NCBI GenBank assembly: GCA_947500035.1
Contig: CANMQP010000007.1
Span: 62,001-126,000 of the forward strand
Source: an uncultured Kiloniellaceae bacterium
GTDB taxonomy: Bacteria; Pseudomonadota; Alphaproteobacteria; Kiloniellales; Kiloniellaceae
DNA: 64,000 nucleotides
Direction: 5' to 3'
Positions 36,549 to 45,602 of this stretch are shown here, one piece after another (the first letter of the stretch is position 1; the number at the start of each line of letters is the position of its first letter). The position numbers were made by a program, and so were the translations under genes. The notes beneath the pieces are model-generated. The model saw only the letters and a list, made by a program, of their open reading frames with translations. It made no database searches and was not told the DNA's origin.

Positions 36549-37142
36549 TCAAGCGACGACGGAGCGCTCGGGCTTTCTGCCCTCCGTCGTTCTACCTTCC
36601 GGAGCCCGCTCGACCAGGCCGCGCACCCCCTCGATCGCGCCGGCAACCAGCTCGAGAACCTGAAACCGCTCGGGCGCGACCGGACCGGGCAGGATTAAGC
36701 CATTGGGGCAGGCGGGGATAAACCCGTAGGGTGCGTAGTAGGCGGGGTCACCCACGACAAGGCAAAGCTGATGGCCCTGTTGTTTTGCGGCCTTCAAGCC
36801 CGCAGCCACGAGAGCGCGTCCCATACCCAGCCCCTGGTGCTTCGGCTCGACGGCGAGCGGCCCCAGCAGGATCGCGGGCCTGCCGGTGATCGTGACCGGC
36901 CAGAACCGCAAGGACGCAATCAGGTCCCCGTCTTCGCTCACGGCGACAAAAGAGAGGCTTTCGACCGCGGGCAGCCCCTCACGCAAACGATAGACGGTTT
37001 TCTCCTGGCGTTCCGCACCAAAGGTCCGGTCAAGCAAATCGTCGATCAGAGGCTCGCAGGCGGTGGTCTGAGGTACAATCCTGAAGGTCGCTTGCAAGTC
37101 GGTCGTTTGGGGGGTGGGCTTGGCGAAGCTGTCGAAGGTCAT
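36549..37142 (-). CDS. GNAT-family N-acetyltransferase
   Basis: A 197-residue acetyltransferase of the YhbS-like subgroup. The acetyl-CoA site is LLGPLAVEPKHQGLGMGRAL (Q/RxxGxG/A), followed by CLVVGDPAYYAPYGF, typical of this subgroup. The C-terminal ~25 residues are Arg/Glu-rich. AGGGAT precedes the ATG. It is convergent with the MoxR operon, 16 bp between stops. Substrate unknown. Confidence 0.9.
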   Translation of the reverse strand: MTFDSFAKPTPQTTDLQATFRIVPQTTACEPLIDDLLDRTFGAERQEKTVYRLREGLPAVESLSFVAVSEDGDLIASLRFWPVTITGRPAILLGPLAVEPKHQGLGMGRALVAAGLKAAKQQGHQLCLVVGDPAYYAPYGFIPACPNGLILPGPVAPERFQVLELVAGAIEGVRGLVERAPEGRTTEGRKPERSVVA

Positions 37143-37438
37143 TTGTCTAAATCCCTGAACCGCAGATGCGGCTTTACAACGAAGTTCGGTCTTTAGGGAC
37201 CGCTGTCTTTCGTTGCTCTCCAGCTGGAAATCGCAGGAATTAGCGCGGAATCACGACAAAACGGCACCCTGCACGCAAAGCGCGCTGGCGTCGGCATCGT
37301 CGTCGGAGTGTTCCGCTGAGGGACATTTCTCGCAAACCTAAGTCTGTATCTTTTTTTCGATTATCACACCTTTTGCGAAAGTCCAAGCGCTTTGATCAAG
37401 GTGCGTCGCAGCACTCAAGTCAGGGCCAAGCCCAGATG

Positions 37439-38338
37439 TTACGCCTTTTGGCGCCGTAAACCAGGCGCAGATTCCATCAGTCCAGCCGCCAGAATCAGGG
37501 CGCATCCCAGCAGTTGCCGGAGTCCCAGGGGCTCGGACGTGAGCAGCGCGGAGCTGATAGCAGCGGTCAGGACCTCGAGCAGCAACAGGATCGCAACCCG
37601 GCCAGGATCCAGCAGCCCCGCCCCCCAGAGCAACAGTGCGGTGGTCGGCAGGAGAAAGAACAGCGCAACGCCGGAAGCGATGGCCAAAAGGCCTCCCACG
37701 CCCTGAAATGGCGGTGGGGTCTTCGTGGCGAAGATGAAGAGCAAGGCCACGCCCGTCGCCGCCAAAACCGAGACAAAAGTCTTATCCAGCTCCCGCACCC
37801 CGGTGTGGACGCGGGTCTTGGTGGCGGCAAAGGCGAAACAAACGCCCGACAGCAACGCCATAACGTCCGCCGAAGAGTATTCCGCTGACGCCCTATCCGA
37901 TGTCAGGATATCGACCTCCAGGATGACCGCCGCACCGGCAAGCCCCAGAATGATGGCAAGCCATCTCGTCGGGTGAATGGGGGCCGCGAGCATAAAGCGC
38001 GCCATCAGGGTGGCCCAAATCGGCGAAAGGTAGAACAGCAGGACCACCCGGATGACGCTGCCGTGGATCACCGCGTGATTCCACATCACCAGCGCGATCC
38101 CGAGCGGCACGCCGATCGCCAGAAGGGCTTTGATCTGAAGAGTGCTCCAACGCCTGCGCCTGATCACAAGAGGCAGAAGCGCCAGGGAGGCCAAGCCGAA
38201 GATCGCGAAACTGGCCCAGTCACCCCGGAGTCCCCGGTCGTCCAGCACGCGTAGGGGAATCCACCACAGCCCCCACAAGACTGCGGAAAGGGAGACCGCC
38301 AGCATCGGCAGCAGTGATTTTTGAGGCGTCAGTCCCAA
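37439..38338 (-). CDS. DMT/EamA-family transporter
   Basis: A 299-residue inner-membrane protein with ten hydrophobic helices in two EamA halves, for example AVLWGLWWIPLRVLDDRGLR at the start and ILLLLEVLTAAISSALLTSE near the end. Such proteins export amino acids, nucleosides or drugs. It overlaps the upstream LysR-type gene by 10 nt, so the regulator probably controls it. Substrate cannot be assigned. Ends with a basic tail (GLRRQKA). Confidence 0.9.
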   Translation of the reverse strand: MGLTPQKSLLPMLAVSLSAVLWGLWWIPLRVLDDRGLRGDWASFAIFGLASLALLPLVIRRRRWSTLQIKALLAIGVPLGIALVMWNHAVIHGSVIRVVLLFYLSPIWATLMARFMLAAPIHPTRWLAIILGLAGAAVILEVDILTSDRASAEYSSADVMALLSGVCFAFAATKTRVHTGVRELDKTFVSVLAATGVALLFIFATKTPPPFQGVGGLLAIASGVALFFLLPTTALLLWGAGLLDPGRVAILLLLEVLTAAISSALLTSEPLGLRQLLGCALILAAGLMESAPGLRRQKA

Positions 38339-39249
38339 ATTTCCGCATCCCAGTAAGGCAGGTCTCCGAAACGTTCGACCAGAAAATCCACGAAAACCCT
38401 GACCTTTGGCGAGAGGTTCCGGTTCGCGGGGAAAACCGCGTGCACGGCTGACTCCTCGCCGATCAGATAACCTTCGAACAATCGGACCAGGCGCCCGCTG
38501 CGTAAATCGTCTCCGGCAATGAAGCTCGGCTGAACGGCGATGCCGAAGCCCGAGAGCAACGCCGCCTGTATGACATCCCCGTTATTCGCGGTAAAGCGCC
38601 CGCTCACCGCGACCTTGTGGCGCGTACTTTCCGTTCGGAACTGCCAGATACCGGGGCTCTTGGAATAGCTGTAGCCCAGGCAATTGTGCCGCTTCAGCTC
38701 CTCGGGGTGCCGGGGCGTACCATGTTTTTTCAGATAGGACGGAGCCGCACAGGCCACCAGCCGGTTCGGCGCCAGCCTGCGCGCGATGAGGCTGGAATCC
38801 AGCATCCGGGTAATCCGAACCCCCACATCGAAACCTTCGTCAATCAGATCCACCACCCGGTCGTTCAGGACCATCTGAACATCCAGCTCGGGAAAGCGCT
38901 CCAGAAACGCGGGCAACGCCGGCCCCAGGTGCATAATGCCGAAGGACATGGGCGCATTGACCTTGAGTTGGCCGCGGGGGGCCGAGGCCAGATGCGACAC
39001 CGCTTCTTTCGCGGACTCGGCTTCGTTGAGAACACGCTGGCAGCCCTCGTAGAACGCTGCCCCGGCCTCGGTCAGCGAAAGGCGCCGGGTCGTGCGGTTG
39101 AGCAGGCGCACGCCGAGACGGTCTTCAAGCCGGCTCACCTCCTTGGAAACCAGGGACTTACTGACGCCGAGATCGCGTGCCGCCGTTGAAAAGCCGCCGG
39201 TCTCGATCACGCGGGCGAAGATCGCCATGCTGCCCAGTTCATCAATCAC
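38329..39249 (-). CDS. LysR-type transcriptional regulator
   Basis: A 306-residue regulator. The N-terminal helix-turn-helix is IFARVIETGGFSTAARDLGV plus SKSLVSKEVSRLEDRLGVRL; the C-terminal co-inducer domain includes DVQMVLNDRVVDLIDEGFDV. Start: the GTG at 39249 lies 6 nt after GGAGA and gives MIDELGSMAIF; a TTG at 39270 is less likely. It is co-transcribed with the DMT transporter and divergent from a pirin gene. Pirin and glutathionyl-hydroquinone reductase next door suggest response to quinones or oxidative stress (inference). Confidence 0.92.
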   Translation of the reverse strand: MIDELGSMAIFARVIETGGFSTAARDLGVSKSLVSKEVSRLEDRLGVRLLNRTTRRLSLTEAGAAFYEGCQRVLNEAESAKEAVSHLASAPRGQLKVNAPMSFGIMHLGPALPAFLERFPELDVQMVLNDRVVDLIDEGFDVGVRITRMLDSSLIARRLAPNRLVACAAPSYLKKHGTPRHPEELKRHNCLGYSYSKSPGIWQFRTESTRHKVAVSGRFTANNGDVIQAALLSGFGIAVQPSFIAGDDLRSGRLVRLFEGYLIGEESAVHAVFPANRNLSPKVRVFVDFLVERFGDLPYWDAEIWD

Positions 39250-39384
39250 ATCGTTTCTCCACAGAAACAAACCAATTCCTGAATGAGATATAACGTGATC
39301 TTGGGAAACATGCCAAGGCCGACTAAATAGAGGTGAGTTCAGAAAGCCTGTCGCGTGAGCGCCTCCCGGTCGCGCGCGACAGCG

Positions 39385-39434
39385 TTAGAGCATGTTCCGA
39401 TCATACGGAGACATTTGATGGGACTGTGCTCTAA
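39385..39434. repeat. REP/RIME-like palindromic repeat
   Basis: A 50-bp imperfect palindrome with ends TTAGAGCATGTTCCGATCA and TGATGGGACTGTGCTCTAA. The GAGCATG...TGCTCTAA type is a very common intergenic palindrome in alphaproteobacteria (for example RIME-like units in Rhizobiales). It lies between the LysR and pirin genes, ending 23 bp before the pirin start. Confidence 0.65.
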
Positions 39435-39457
39435 ATTTCGAAGGAAGGAGAAAACCC

Positions 39458-40162
39458 GTGATCGATGTCGCTGCATTTGATCGTCTCGGCCGTTTTGAAA
39501 ACGACTGGCTGACGGCGCGCCACCACTTCAGCTTTGGATCTTATTACGATCCGACGCGAAGCGGCGTGGGGCCGCTGATCGTCTGGAATGACGACAGGAT
39601 CGCGGCCGGCAAGGGTTTCGACCTGCACGGGCATCGCGACATGGAAATCATCACCTACGTCCGCAGTGGCGCGATCACGCATAAGGACCACCTCGGAAAC
39701 GAGGGCAGGACCGAGGCCGGCGACGTGCAGGTCATGACCGCCGGCAAGGGCATCATGCATGCGGAGTTCAACCGCGAGGACGAAGAGACGACGCTGTTTC
39801 AGATCTGGATCCGCCCCGCAGTCGAGAACCTGACCCCGGGTTGGGACCAGAACCGCTTTCCCAAGTCGGACCGTTCCGGTGTCCTGGTTCCGCTGGCCTC
39901 CGGCCGCAGCCAGCATGAAGGAGCCCTCAAGATCCACCAGGATGCCGCATTGCTTGGCGCCACGCTATCCAAGGGTCAAAGCCTTCGGTACGACCTCGGC
40001 AGCGATCGTCAGGGCTATCTGGTGGCCGCAACCGGAGCCCTCACCGTCAACGGCACGGCGGTCGGGGCACGTGACGGTGCGACGATCACCGCGGAAGACA
40101 GCCTGCTCCTGGAAGCATCGGAGGAGTCCGAGATTCTTCTGGCGGATCTGCCAATAGAGTGA
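39458..40162 (+). CDS. Pirin-family cupin protein
   Basis: A 234-residue bicupin of the pirin family (YhhW-like, some with quercetin 2,3-dioxygenase activity). The N-terminal cupin carries the metal ligands in FDLHGHRDMEIITYVRSGAI (His, His) and AGKGIMHAEFNREDEET (His, Glu). The GTG start follows AAGGAAGGAGAAAACCC, a strong ribosome-binding site. Divergent from the LysR gene and 66 bp upstream of the hydroquinone reductase gene, probably one operon. Confidence 0.92.
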   Translation: MIDVAAFDRLGRFENDWLTARHHFSFGSYYDPTRSGVGPLIVWNDDRIAAGKGFDLHGHRDMEIITYVRSGAITHKDHLGNEGRTEAGDVQVMTAGKGIMHAEFNREDEETTLFQIWIRPAVENLTPGWDQNRFPKSDRSGVLVPLASGRSQHEGALKIHQDAALLGATLSKGQSLRYDLGSDRQGYLVAATGALTVNGTAVGARDGATITAEDSLLLEASEESEILLADLPIE

Positions 40163-40228
40163 TGGCCTGCCAAGAGCTTTGGCACGGCGCTCTCAACCGA
40201 ACAGCAAAACACACAAGGGAATACATCA

Positions 40229-41212
40229 ATGGGTCTTCTGATCGACGGTGTCTGGCATGACAAATGGTACGACACCTCAAAGAGCGGCGGGCGCTTTCAG
40301 CGTAACGAGTCGATCTTCCGGAACTGGGTCACTGCGGACGGCGCAGCGGGACCAAGCGGCCAGGGCGGCTTCAAGGCGGAGCCGGGCCGCTACCATCTCT
40401 ACGTCTCTCTCGCCTGCCCCTGGGCGCACCGCACCCTGATCTTTCGGACCCTCAAAGGCCTGGAGGACGCCATCTCGGTATCGGTCGTGCATTGGCACAT
40501 GGGAGAACAGGGTTGGGAGTTCGGCGATGGAGAGGACTGTACAGGCGACACGCTGGGCGATGCGCGCTACCTGCATCAGGTCTATACCCGCGCGGTTTCC
40601 GACTACAGCGGACGGGTCACGGTTCCCATTCTCTGGGACAAGAAGACCGGGAGCATCGTCAGCAACGAGTCTTCCGAAATCATCCGGATGTTGAATTCCG
40701 CCTTCACGGAGGTCACCGACAGCGGTCCCGATCTCTATCCCGAGGTCCTGCGGGAAGAGATCGATGCGGTGAACGAACGTGTCTATCACACGGTCAACAA
40801 CGGCGTTTACAAGTGCGGTTTCGCGACCTCGCAGGAGGCCTACGACGAAGCCTTCACAGCCCTGTTCGACTCCATGGCATGGCTGGAAGACCGCCTGTCC
40901 CGGCAGCGCTATCTTGTCGGCGACCGGATCACCGAGGCCGATTGGCGGCTCTTTACCACGATGGTGCGCTTCGATCCGGTCTATGTGGGGCACTTCAAGT
41001 GCAACAAGTGGCGGTTGGCGGACCTGCCCAACCTCTGGGGCCACACCCGAGAACTCTTCCAGATACCGGGCATTGCAGAGACCGTGAACCTGCATCACAT
41101 CAAGCAGCACTATTACGGCAGCCACCCAACCGTGAACCCCACGGGCATCGTGCCACAGGGGCCCGAGATCGATTTTCATGCCCCCCATCAGCGCGCCGTG
41201 CTGACGGCATAG
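40229..41212 (+). CDS. yqjG: Glutathionyl-hydroquinone reductase (Xi-class GST)
   Basis: A 327-residue Xi-class glutathione transferase that reduces glutathionyl-hydroquinones using GSH. The catalytic Cys is in YVSLACPWAHRTLIFRTLKG. Other family blocks are GRVTVPILWDKKTGSIVSNE, YKCGFATSQEAYDEAFTALF and GHTRELFQIPGIAETVNLHH. The length fits the family. Preceded by the pirin gene on the same strand. Its stop is 41 bp from the first CTAG of the composite repeat at 41253. Confidence 0.95.
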   Translation: MGLLIDGVWHDKWYDTSKSGGRFQRNESIFRNWVTADGAAGPSGQGGFKAEPGRYHLYVSLACPWAHRTLIFRTLKGLEDAISVSVVHWHMGEQGWEFGDGEDCTGDTLGDARYLHQVYTRAVSDYSGRVTVPILWDKKTGSIVSNESSEIIRMLNSAFTEVTDSGPDLYPEVLREEIDAVNERVYHTVNNGVYKCGFATSQEAYDEAFTALFDSMAWLEDRLSRQRYLVGDRITEADWRLFTTMVRFDPVYVGHFKCNKWRLADLPNLWGHTRELFQIPGIAETVNLHHIKQHYYGSHPTVNPTGIVPQGPEIDFHAPHQRAVLTA

Positions 41213-41252
41213 GGCTGAGCGGGCGGGATCGGAGTGAACTTCCGCTCGGGCC

Positions 41253-41650
41253 CTAGTATCCCATTGAATCTAGTGTGATTCAGTCTCTTAAATTCGCCGC
41301 ATATTATGCGGCGAACTTCAGAAACATCACACTAGGTTGGGAACTCCTATTCCTTGACGGTCTTGACGATAAAATTATGTTTTCTGGCAAGGCGTTAAGA
41401 GTGGAGCGATGCTGAAGCATCGTGACCCCATAGCTGAAAGACGGGCGACACGACGCTGTCCAGAACGTGGTTCCCAGAACGTGGTTCCCAGAACTCATAA
41501 TCCTATCGCCCCTCTGGGGTCGTGTTTTGGCAGGCTTTAGGGGCGTCGAGGCCTCTCACCGGGCCTTTGGGCCCGCTTTCGAGACCTCTCCTGCCTAAAG
41601 CCTGCCAAAACACGATCAAGACCATCAAGGAATAGGAATCCTCAACCTAG
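41253..41650 (+). mobile_element. CTAG-bounded composite palindromic element, copy B
   Basis: Three CTAG-delimited modules follow yqjG. A short remnant (41253-41273) begins CTAGTATCCC. A 66-bp hairpin unit (41270-41335) has ends CTAGTGTGAT/ATCACACTAG and an inner TTCGCCGCAT-ATT-ATGCGGCGAA stem. The 319-bp core unit (41332-41650) has ~35-bp terminal inverted repeats. The core holds a perfect 21-bp stem (41521-41541 with 41594-41614) and two tandem GTGGTTCCCAGAAC units. Neighbouring modules share their CTAG. No transposase or convincing gene is inside. The same order recurs in copy C. Confidence 0.8.
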
Positions 41651-41719
41651 ATATGTCGCTGGTATCCACGCCGCCGTCAAAGCTACACTGCCGCCAGATA
41701 ACAAAGAGCGGTATGCTAA

Positions 41720-44185
41720 GTGCGAAGTCGGATTTTTATAGCGGGTCTCCTGTTGCTTCTCGGCACGGCGGTGTTCTCTCCGGTGCCCGGAATTTTGGGT
41801 TTTACAAATCCCGCGAGCGCACAGGACAGCTTCGAGGAGAACGCCGACGCATGGCGGCGCTTGCTGGATCGAGTCCAGAAGGAACTCACTGAAGACAACA
41901 TCACCCCGGAACGCATCGATCAGATCAGAACTAATCTTGGTATCTTGCGGGGCGAAGCCGAAGTACTGCGTGATCAGGCCGATGCCGCTCTGGAACCACT
42001 GCGCAGCAAGCTTGACGCTCTTGGCCCTCCGCCCGGCGAAACAGAGCCGCCGGAAGCCGAGGCGATCTCTATCCAGCGCGATGAAATATTGGCCGATATT
42101 TCGGCCCAAACATCAAAACTAAAACAAATCGAGTTAGCGCTATCGCGCGTAAGCGAGGTGGAAGCGACCGCCGTCGCGATGATCCGTGACCGCCAGATTG
42201 CCGACATTCTCACTGTTTCGCCCTTCCCGCTCGCCCCATCGACCATTGAAAAGGCTGTTCCCGAATTTCTCGAGGTTCTGCGCCTGGTCGCAGAGTCACC
42301 GGTGATCTGGTGGGCGTCGCTCAGCGAAAACGAGCTCGGCGGTCTGCTCTTCGCCAAACTGGCCTTTCAGTTGACGATTGCAATCGCGATCGGTTGGGGC
42401 GCACGCCGCCTTCTGTTTCATTGGTTCGCACGGGACGCATCGCTGCAAAGCCCCTCCTATGCCCGGCGCCTCAGCGGCGCTATCGGCGAGGGCCTGGCCA
42501 ACGGCGTTGTGCCCGCAATGATTCTCGCTGCCTTTCTGCCACAGGCGATTGGCGAACAGTCTTTACTCAGCGGCTTGTTTCAACCCGTGGCGGTCATTTT
42601 TTGCATCGCCGCGATTTTTGTCATTCTTGCCACCGCACTTCCGCGCGCCGTGCTTGCGCCGGATTTGCCGAACTGGCGCCTGTTGCCGCTTACACCCCAG
42701 AAAGCCCGCTATATCAGCCGGGTCACACCCTTTCTCGCCACTGTTTTTGCCATTGACGCCTTCTTTATCGAGCTTCAGCCGCACTTGGCGCGACACGCTC
42801 TCTATCAAGCATCAGAGGAACAGACCTCCTTTTTCCTCTTCATCACCAATGTCGTTGAAGCAGTCGGTGTCCTGAGTCTTTGCCGGGCCTCTCTTTGGCG
42901 TGCCGATCCGACCGCGCCCGGTATGAATGCGCAACAGACGCAAACGGCACAGCAGAGCCCCTGGCATCTTTGGTGGATGCTGCGCTATCTGGCCGCGATC
43001 CTCGCAGTCATCACGCTTTTGAGTTCGCTTCTCAGCTACGTGGTCCTCGGCGCACAGCTCATCAACAGTCTCGTGCTGAGCGGCGCTATCGCCGGCGCGC
43101 TCTTCCTGCTTCGCGGACTGGGACGAGAAATCATCGGCGCCGTCCTGCGCACCGAGCTGATTCGCACTCATATCGGTTTGGTGCACAGCACCCGGAAACT
43201 GCTCAAGTTCTGGCTGCGCGCCACCTTCGATCTTGTCGTCCTGATCGCCGGATTTATCTTGATCTCGCCGCTTTGGGGCCTGCCGTTTGGCGATGTCTCC
43301 CGCGTGGTGGTCAGTGTTCTCAAGGGCGTCAAGATCGGCAGCGTGACCATCTCTCCAGGCGATGTTCTGGTCGCGGTCGTCGTATTTCTGGTCATCCTGC
43401 TGGTCACACGATTCCTCCAGCGCCTGCTGTCGGAACAGGTTCTTCCGAACACCCGGATGGATTCCGGTGTTCAGAATTCGCTCACCGCAGGCACCGGTTA
43501 CATCGGTCTGACCATTGCCGCGACCCTGGCGATCACAACACTGGGCCTCGATCTCTCCAATATCGCGATCATTGCCGGTGCCCTCTCGGTCGGCATTGGC
43601 TTTGGTCTTCAAAATATTGTGAACAACTTCGTCTCCGGGCTGATCCTTCTCATCGAACGCCCGATCAAGGTGGGAGATTGGATCGTCATCGGCGGCAACG
43701 AAGGTTTTGTCAAAAGCATCAAAGTCCGCGCCACCGAAATCGAGACCTTCCAGCGCGCGTCCATCATCATTCCCAACAGCGAACTCGTCTCCAATGCCGT
43801 CACCAACTGGACGCACAAAGACCGCTACGGGCGGGTCGAGGTTGTGGTCGGCGTTGCATACGGATCGGATGTCGACAAGGTCATGGATATCCTGATGACC
43901 TGCCTCAAGGAACACGAGAAAATCATGACCTGGCCTGAGCCACAGGTCATCTTTCAGGACTTCGCCGACTCTTCCTTGAACTTTGAGGCGCGCGGTTTCA
44001 TTGCTCAGGTGGAATTGCGCGTCCCTGTGGGCAGTCAGCTGCGTATCGCGATAAATCGTGCCTTCGTGGAGGCCGGGATCGAGATCCCGTTCCCGCAGCG
44101 CGACGTCAACATCAAGGACATCGACCGACTGGAAAACGCGATTGCGAATCGGTCCAAAAATCTGCCACCTGAGCCGGGCCAATAA
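41720..44185 (+). CDS. MscS-type mechanosensitive channel with DUF3772 domain
   Basis: An 821-residue inner-membrane channel. It has a signal peptide (MRSRIFIAGLLLLLGTAVFS) and a periplasmic coiled DUF3772 domain (WRRLLDRVQKELTEDNITPE). About nine membrane helices follow, then the MscS pore and beta domain: LGLDLSNIAIIAGALSVGIG, FGLQNIVNNFVSGLILLIER, PIKVGDWIVIGGNEGFVKSI, and the C-terminal TWPEPQVIFQDFADSSLNFE. Such proteins release solutes on hypo-osmotic shock. The start lies 70 bp past repeat copy B, so the element could carry or shape its promoter. Confidence 0.94.
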   Translation: MRSRIFIAGLLLLLGTAVFSPVPGILGFTNPASAQDSFEENADAWRRLLDRVQKELTEDNITPERIDQIRTNLGILRGEAEVLRDQADAALEPLRSKLDALGPPPGETEPPEAEAISIQRDEILADISAQTSKLKQIELALSRVSEVEATAVAMIRDRQIADILTVSPFPLAPSTIEKAVPEFLEVLRLVAESPVIWWASLSENELGGLLFAKLAFQLTIAIAIGWGARRLLFHWFARDASLQSPSYARRLSGAIGEGLANGVVPAMILAAFLPQAIGEQSLLSGLFQPVAVIFCIAAIFVILATALPRAVLAPDLPNWRLLPLTPQKARYISRVTPFLATVFAIDAFFIELQPHLARHALYQASEEQTSFFLFITNVVEAVGVLSLCRASLWRADPTAPGMNAQQTQTAQQSPWHLWWMLRYLAAILAVITLLSSLLSYVVLGAQLINSLVLSGAIAGALFLLRGLGREIIGAVLRTELIRTHIGLVHSTRKLLKFWLRATFDLVVLIAGFILISPLWGLPFGDVSRVVVSVLKGVKIGSVTISPGDVLVAVVVFLVILLVTRFLQRLLSEQVLPNTRMDSGVQNSLTAGTGYIGLTIAATLAITTLGLDLSNIAIIAGALSVGIGFGLQNIVNNFVSGLILLIERPIKVGDWIVIGGNEGFVKSIKVRATEIETFQRASIIIPNSELVSNAVTNWTHKDRYGRVEVVVGVAYGSDVDKVMDILMTCLKEHEKIMTWPEPQVIFQDFADSSLNFEARGFIAQVELRVPVGSQLRIAINRAFVEAGIEIPFPQRDVNIKDIDRLENAIANRSKNLPPEPGQ

Positions 44186-44335
44186 AGGCACCGGTTGACT
44201 TAAAGATAAAAATATCCGATCAGCGAACAAAAGTTCGCAGACGATATAATCCACCTGTCGCAGATTTTTTGCTATTGTTGTGTGTGCTTACACCCGGCGT
44301 TCACCGGATTTCATCCGTAAGTGAGGAATTTTTTG

Positions 44336-44971
44336 ATGGTTACCATGCCACTTGATATTTGGAGCAGCGACGACGAGCCCAGGCTTGGCGTTGTTTTGGA
44401 TGAGATCTGGACGCTCCTGGAAGAAGGCGTCACGGATCGGCGACACGGATTCCACACGCCGGTTGCCGCCACCTTGCCGGACTCGGGCGGGACAGCGTTG
44501 CGCACGGTGGTTCTGCGGCATGTGGACCGTGAAGCGCGTTGCCTGCACTTCCATACCGACATTCGGAGCAAAAAAATCCAGGACCTGAAAGCTGATCCGA
44601 GAATTTCATTCCTGTTTTACGACCGCGGTGCGCAGACGCAGATTCGCGTCGATGCCGTAGCCACTGTATCGCATAAGGATGAGGTGACGGCTGCCGCGTG
44701 GGAAAAGCTGACGCTCGATAACCGGCGGGAATATATGGCGGCGGAGCATCCGGGGGAACCAAGCGCCTGGCCGACGTCGGGTTTACCGGCCGAGCTGCAA
44801 GAGCGCGACCCCACGCTGGAAGAGTCGGAAAAGGGCTACAAGGAGTTTGCCGTCGTATCGGCTAGCTTCAGTAAGCTTGAATGGCTTTACGTCTGCCATG
44901 AGGGCCACAGGCGCGCCCGCTTCGACTGGACGTCCGAAGGCGAACTGGATACGACCTGGCTGGTCCCCTAA
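44336..44971 (+). CDS. Pyridoxamine-5'-phosphate-oxidase-family flavoprotein
   Basis: A 211-residue split-barrel flavoprotein. Blocks: FHTPVAATLPDSGGTALRTV, CLHFHTDIRSKKIQDLKADP (FMN phosphate-binding), RISFLFYDRGAQTQIRVDAV and the C-terminal FSKLEWLYVCHEGHRRARFD. This is the Alr4036-like subgroup rather than PdxH itself, so vitamin B6 oxidation is not certain. ATG 44336 follows GTGAGG at ~10 nt; an in-frame start five codons upstream is weaker. Confidence 0.85.
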   Translation: MVTMPLDIWSSDDEPRLGVVLDEIWTLLEEGVTDRRHGFHTPVAATLPDSGGTALRTVVLRHVDREARCLHFHTDIRSKKIQDLKADPRISFLFYDRGAQTQIRVDAVATVSHKDEVTAAAWEKLTLDNRREYMAAEHPGEPSAWPTSGLPAELQERDPTLEESEKGYKEFAVVSASFSKLEWLYVCHEGHRRARFDWTSEGELDTTWLVP

Positions 44972-45017
44972 AGCCACTCGTCCCCTGAAGCCAAAGGCAA
45001 ACCTCAGGCAGAAAAGC

Positions 45018-45122
45018 ACCGGCCCGAGCAACACCGGCCGGAGCAACACCGGCCCGAGCAACACCGGCCGGAGCAACACTGGCCGGAGCAACACTGGCCG
45101 GAGCAACACTGGCCGGAGAAAC
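45018..45122. repeat. 15-bp tandem repeat, seven units
   Basis: Seven consecutive 15-bp units: four of the form ACCGGCC(C/G)GAGCAAC, two ACTGGCCGGAGCAAC and one ACTGGCCGGAGAAAC. The GGCCGG core is self-complementary, so the array can form cruciforms. It lies between the stop of the flavoprotein gene and the convergent small secreted-protein gene, mostly outside both. Because the unit is 15 bp, frames on both strands stay open, but no real gene is supported. Confidence 0.85.
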
Positions 45123-45127
45123 TCGGC

Positions 45128-45469
45128 TCACTTCAGTTCAGCGTCGTAGATTTTGATCAGTTCCTTGGCCTGACTGCTGTCGCAACCTTCGGATTCCACC
45201 AGGTTCCTGGCGTCCTTCTGGGCAGCCAGCAAAAGGGAAAGCCGCTTGGCACCGACCTGATGGCCGACCTTCTCGTTGATGATTTCTCCCATGCGCTCGT
45301 ACTCACCGTCTGAAAAACCAATCTGCAGGCAGTGTTTGGAGACTTCTATCGCCTGCTGGTAACGGGTGAAACTCGCTTCGGCATCGTCACTCGCGACCGA
45401 CGGCCGGGCGGCACCCAACGCAAGTACCGAAATGGCGAGCATAAGAATGGACAAAGCAGCTGCGTTCAT
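45128..45469 (-). CDS. Small secreted helical protein of unknown function
   Basis: A 113-residue protein with a signal peptide (MNAAALSILMLAISVLALGA, likely cleavage after PSVAS). The mature part is helical with two cysteines (SKHCLQIGFSDGEYERMGEI and LVESEGCDSSQAKELIKIYD). GGAGG lies 5 nt before the ATG at 45469. I do not recognise a family. It is convergent with the flavoprotein gene across the 15-bp tandem repeat. Confidence 0.75.
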   Translation of the reverse strand: MNAAALSILMLAISVLALGAARPSVASDDAEASFTRYQQAIEVSKHCLQIGFSDGEYERMGEIINEKVGHQVGAKRLSLLLAAQKDARNLVESEGCDSSQAKELIKIYDAELK

Positions 45470-45602
45470 AGCGTCCTCCAGCGAGTGTAACGTCAACTTG
45501 AGTGGACCGGACCCGGGGCGGTCACGGCTCCCGGCTCAAGCTCCGGATAAGGTCGGATAGAGAATTCACATCCCCGCGTCCCTCAATCAAGAGCAAAACC
45601 AC

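Noticed and set aside
41304-41498. Minus-strand frames in element copies B (41304-41498) and C (53038-53268) encode nearly the same peptide beginning MSSGNHVLGTTFWTASCRPS
   Set aside because: The frame crosses the module boundary, relies on the 14-bp duplications that copy A lacks, and is not kept in A. Similarity follows from the repeat DNA, not from protein conservation.
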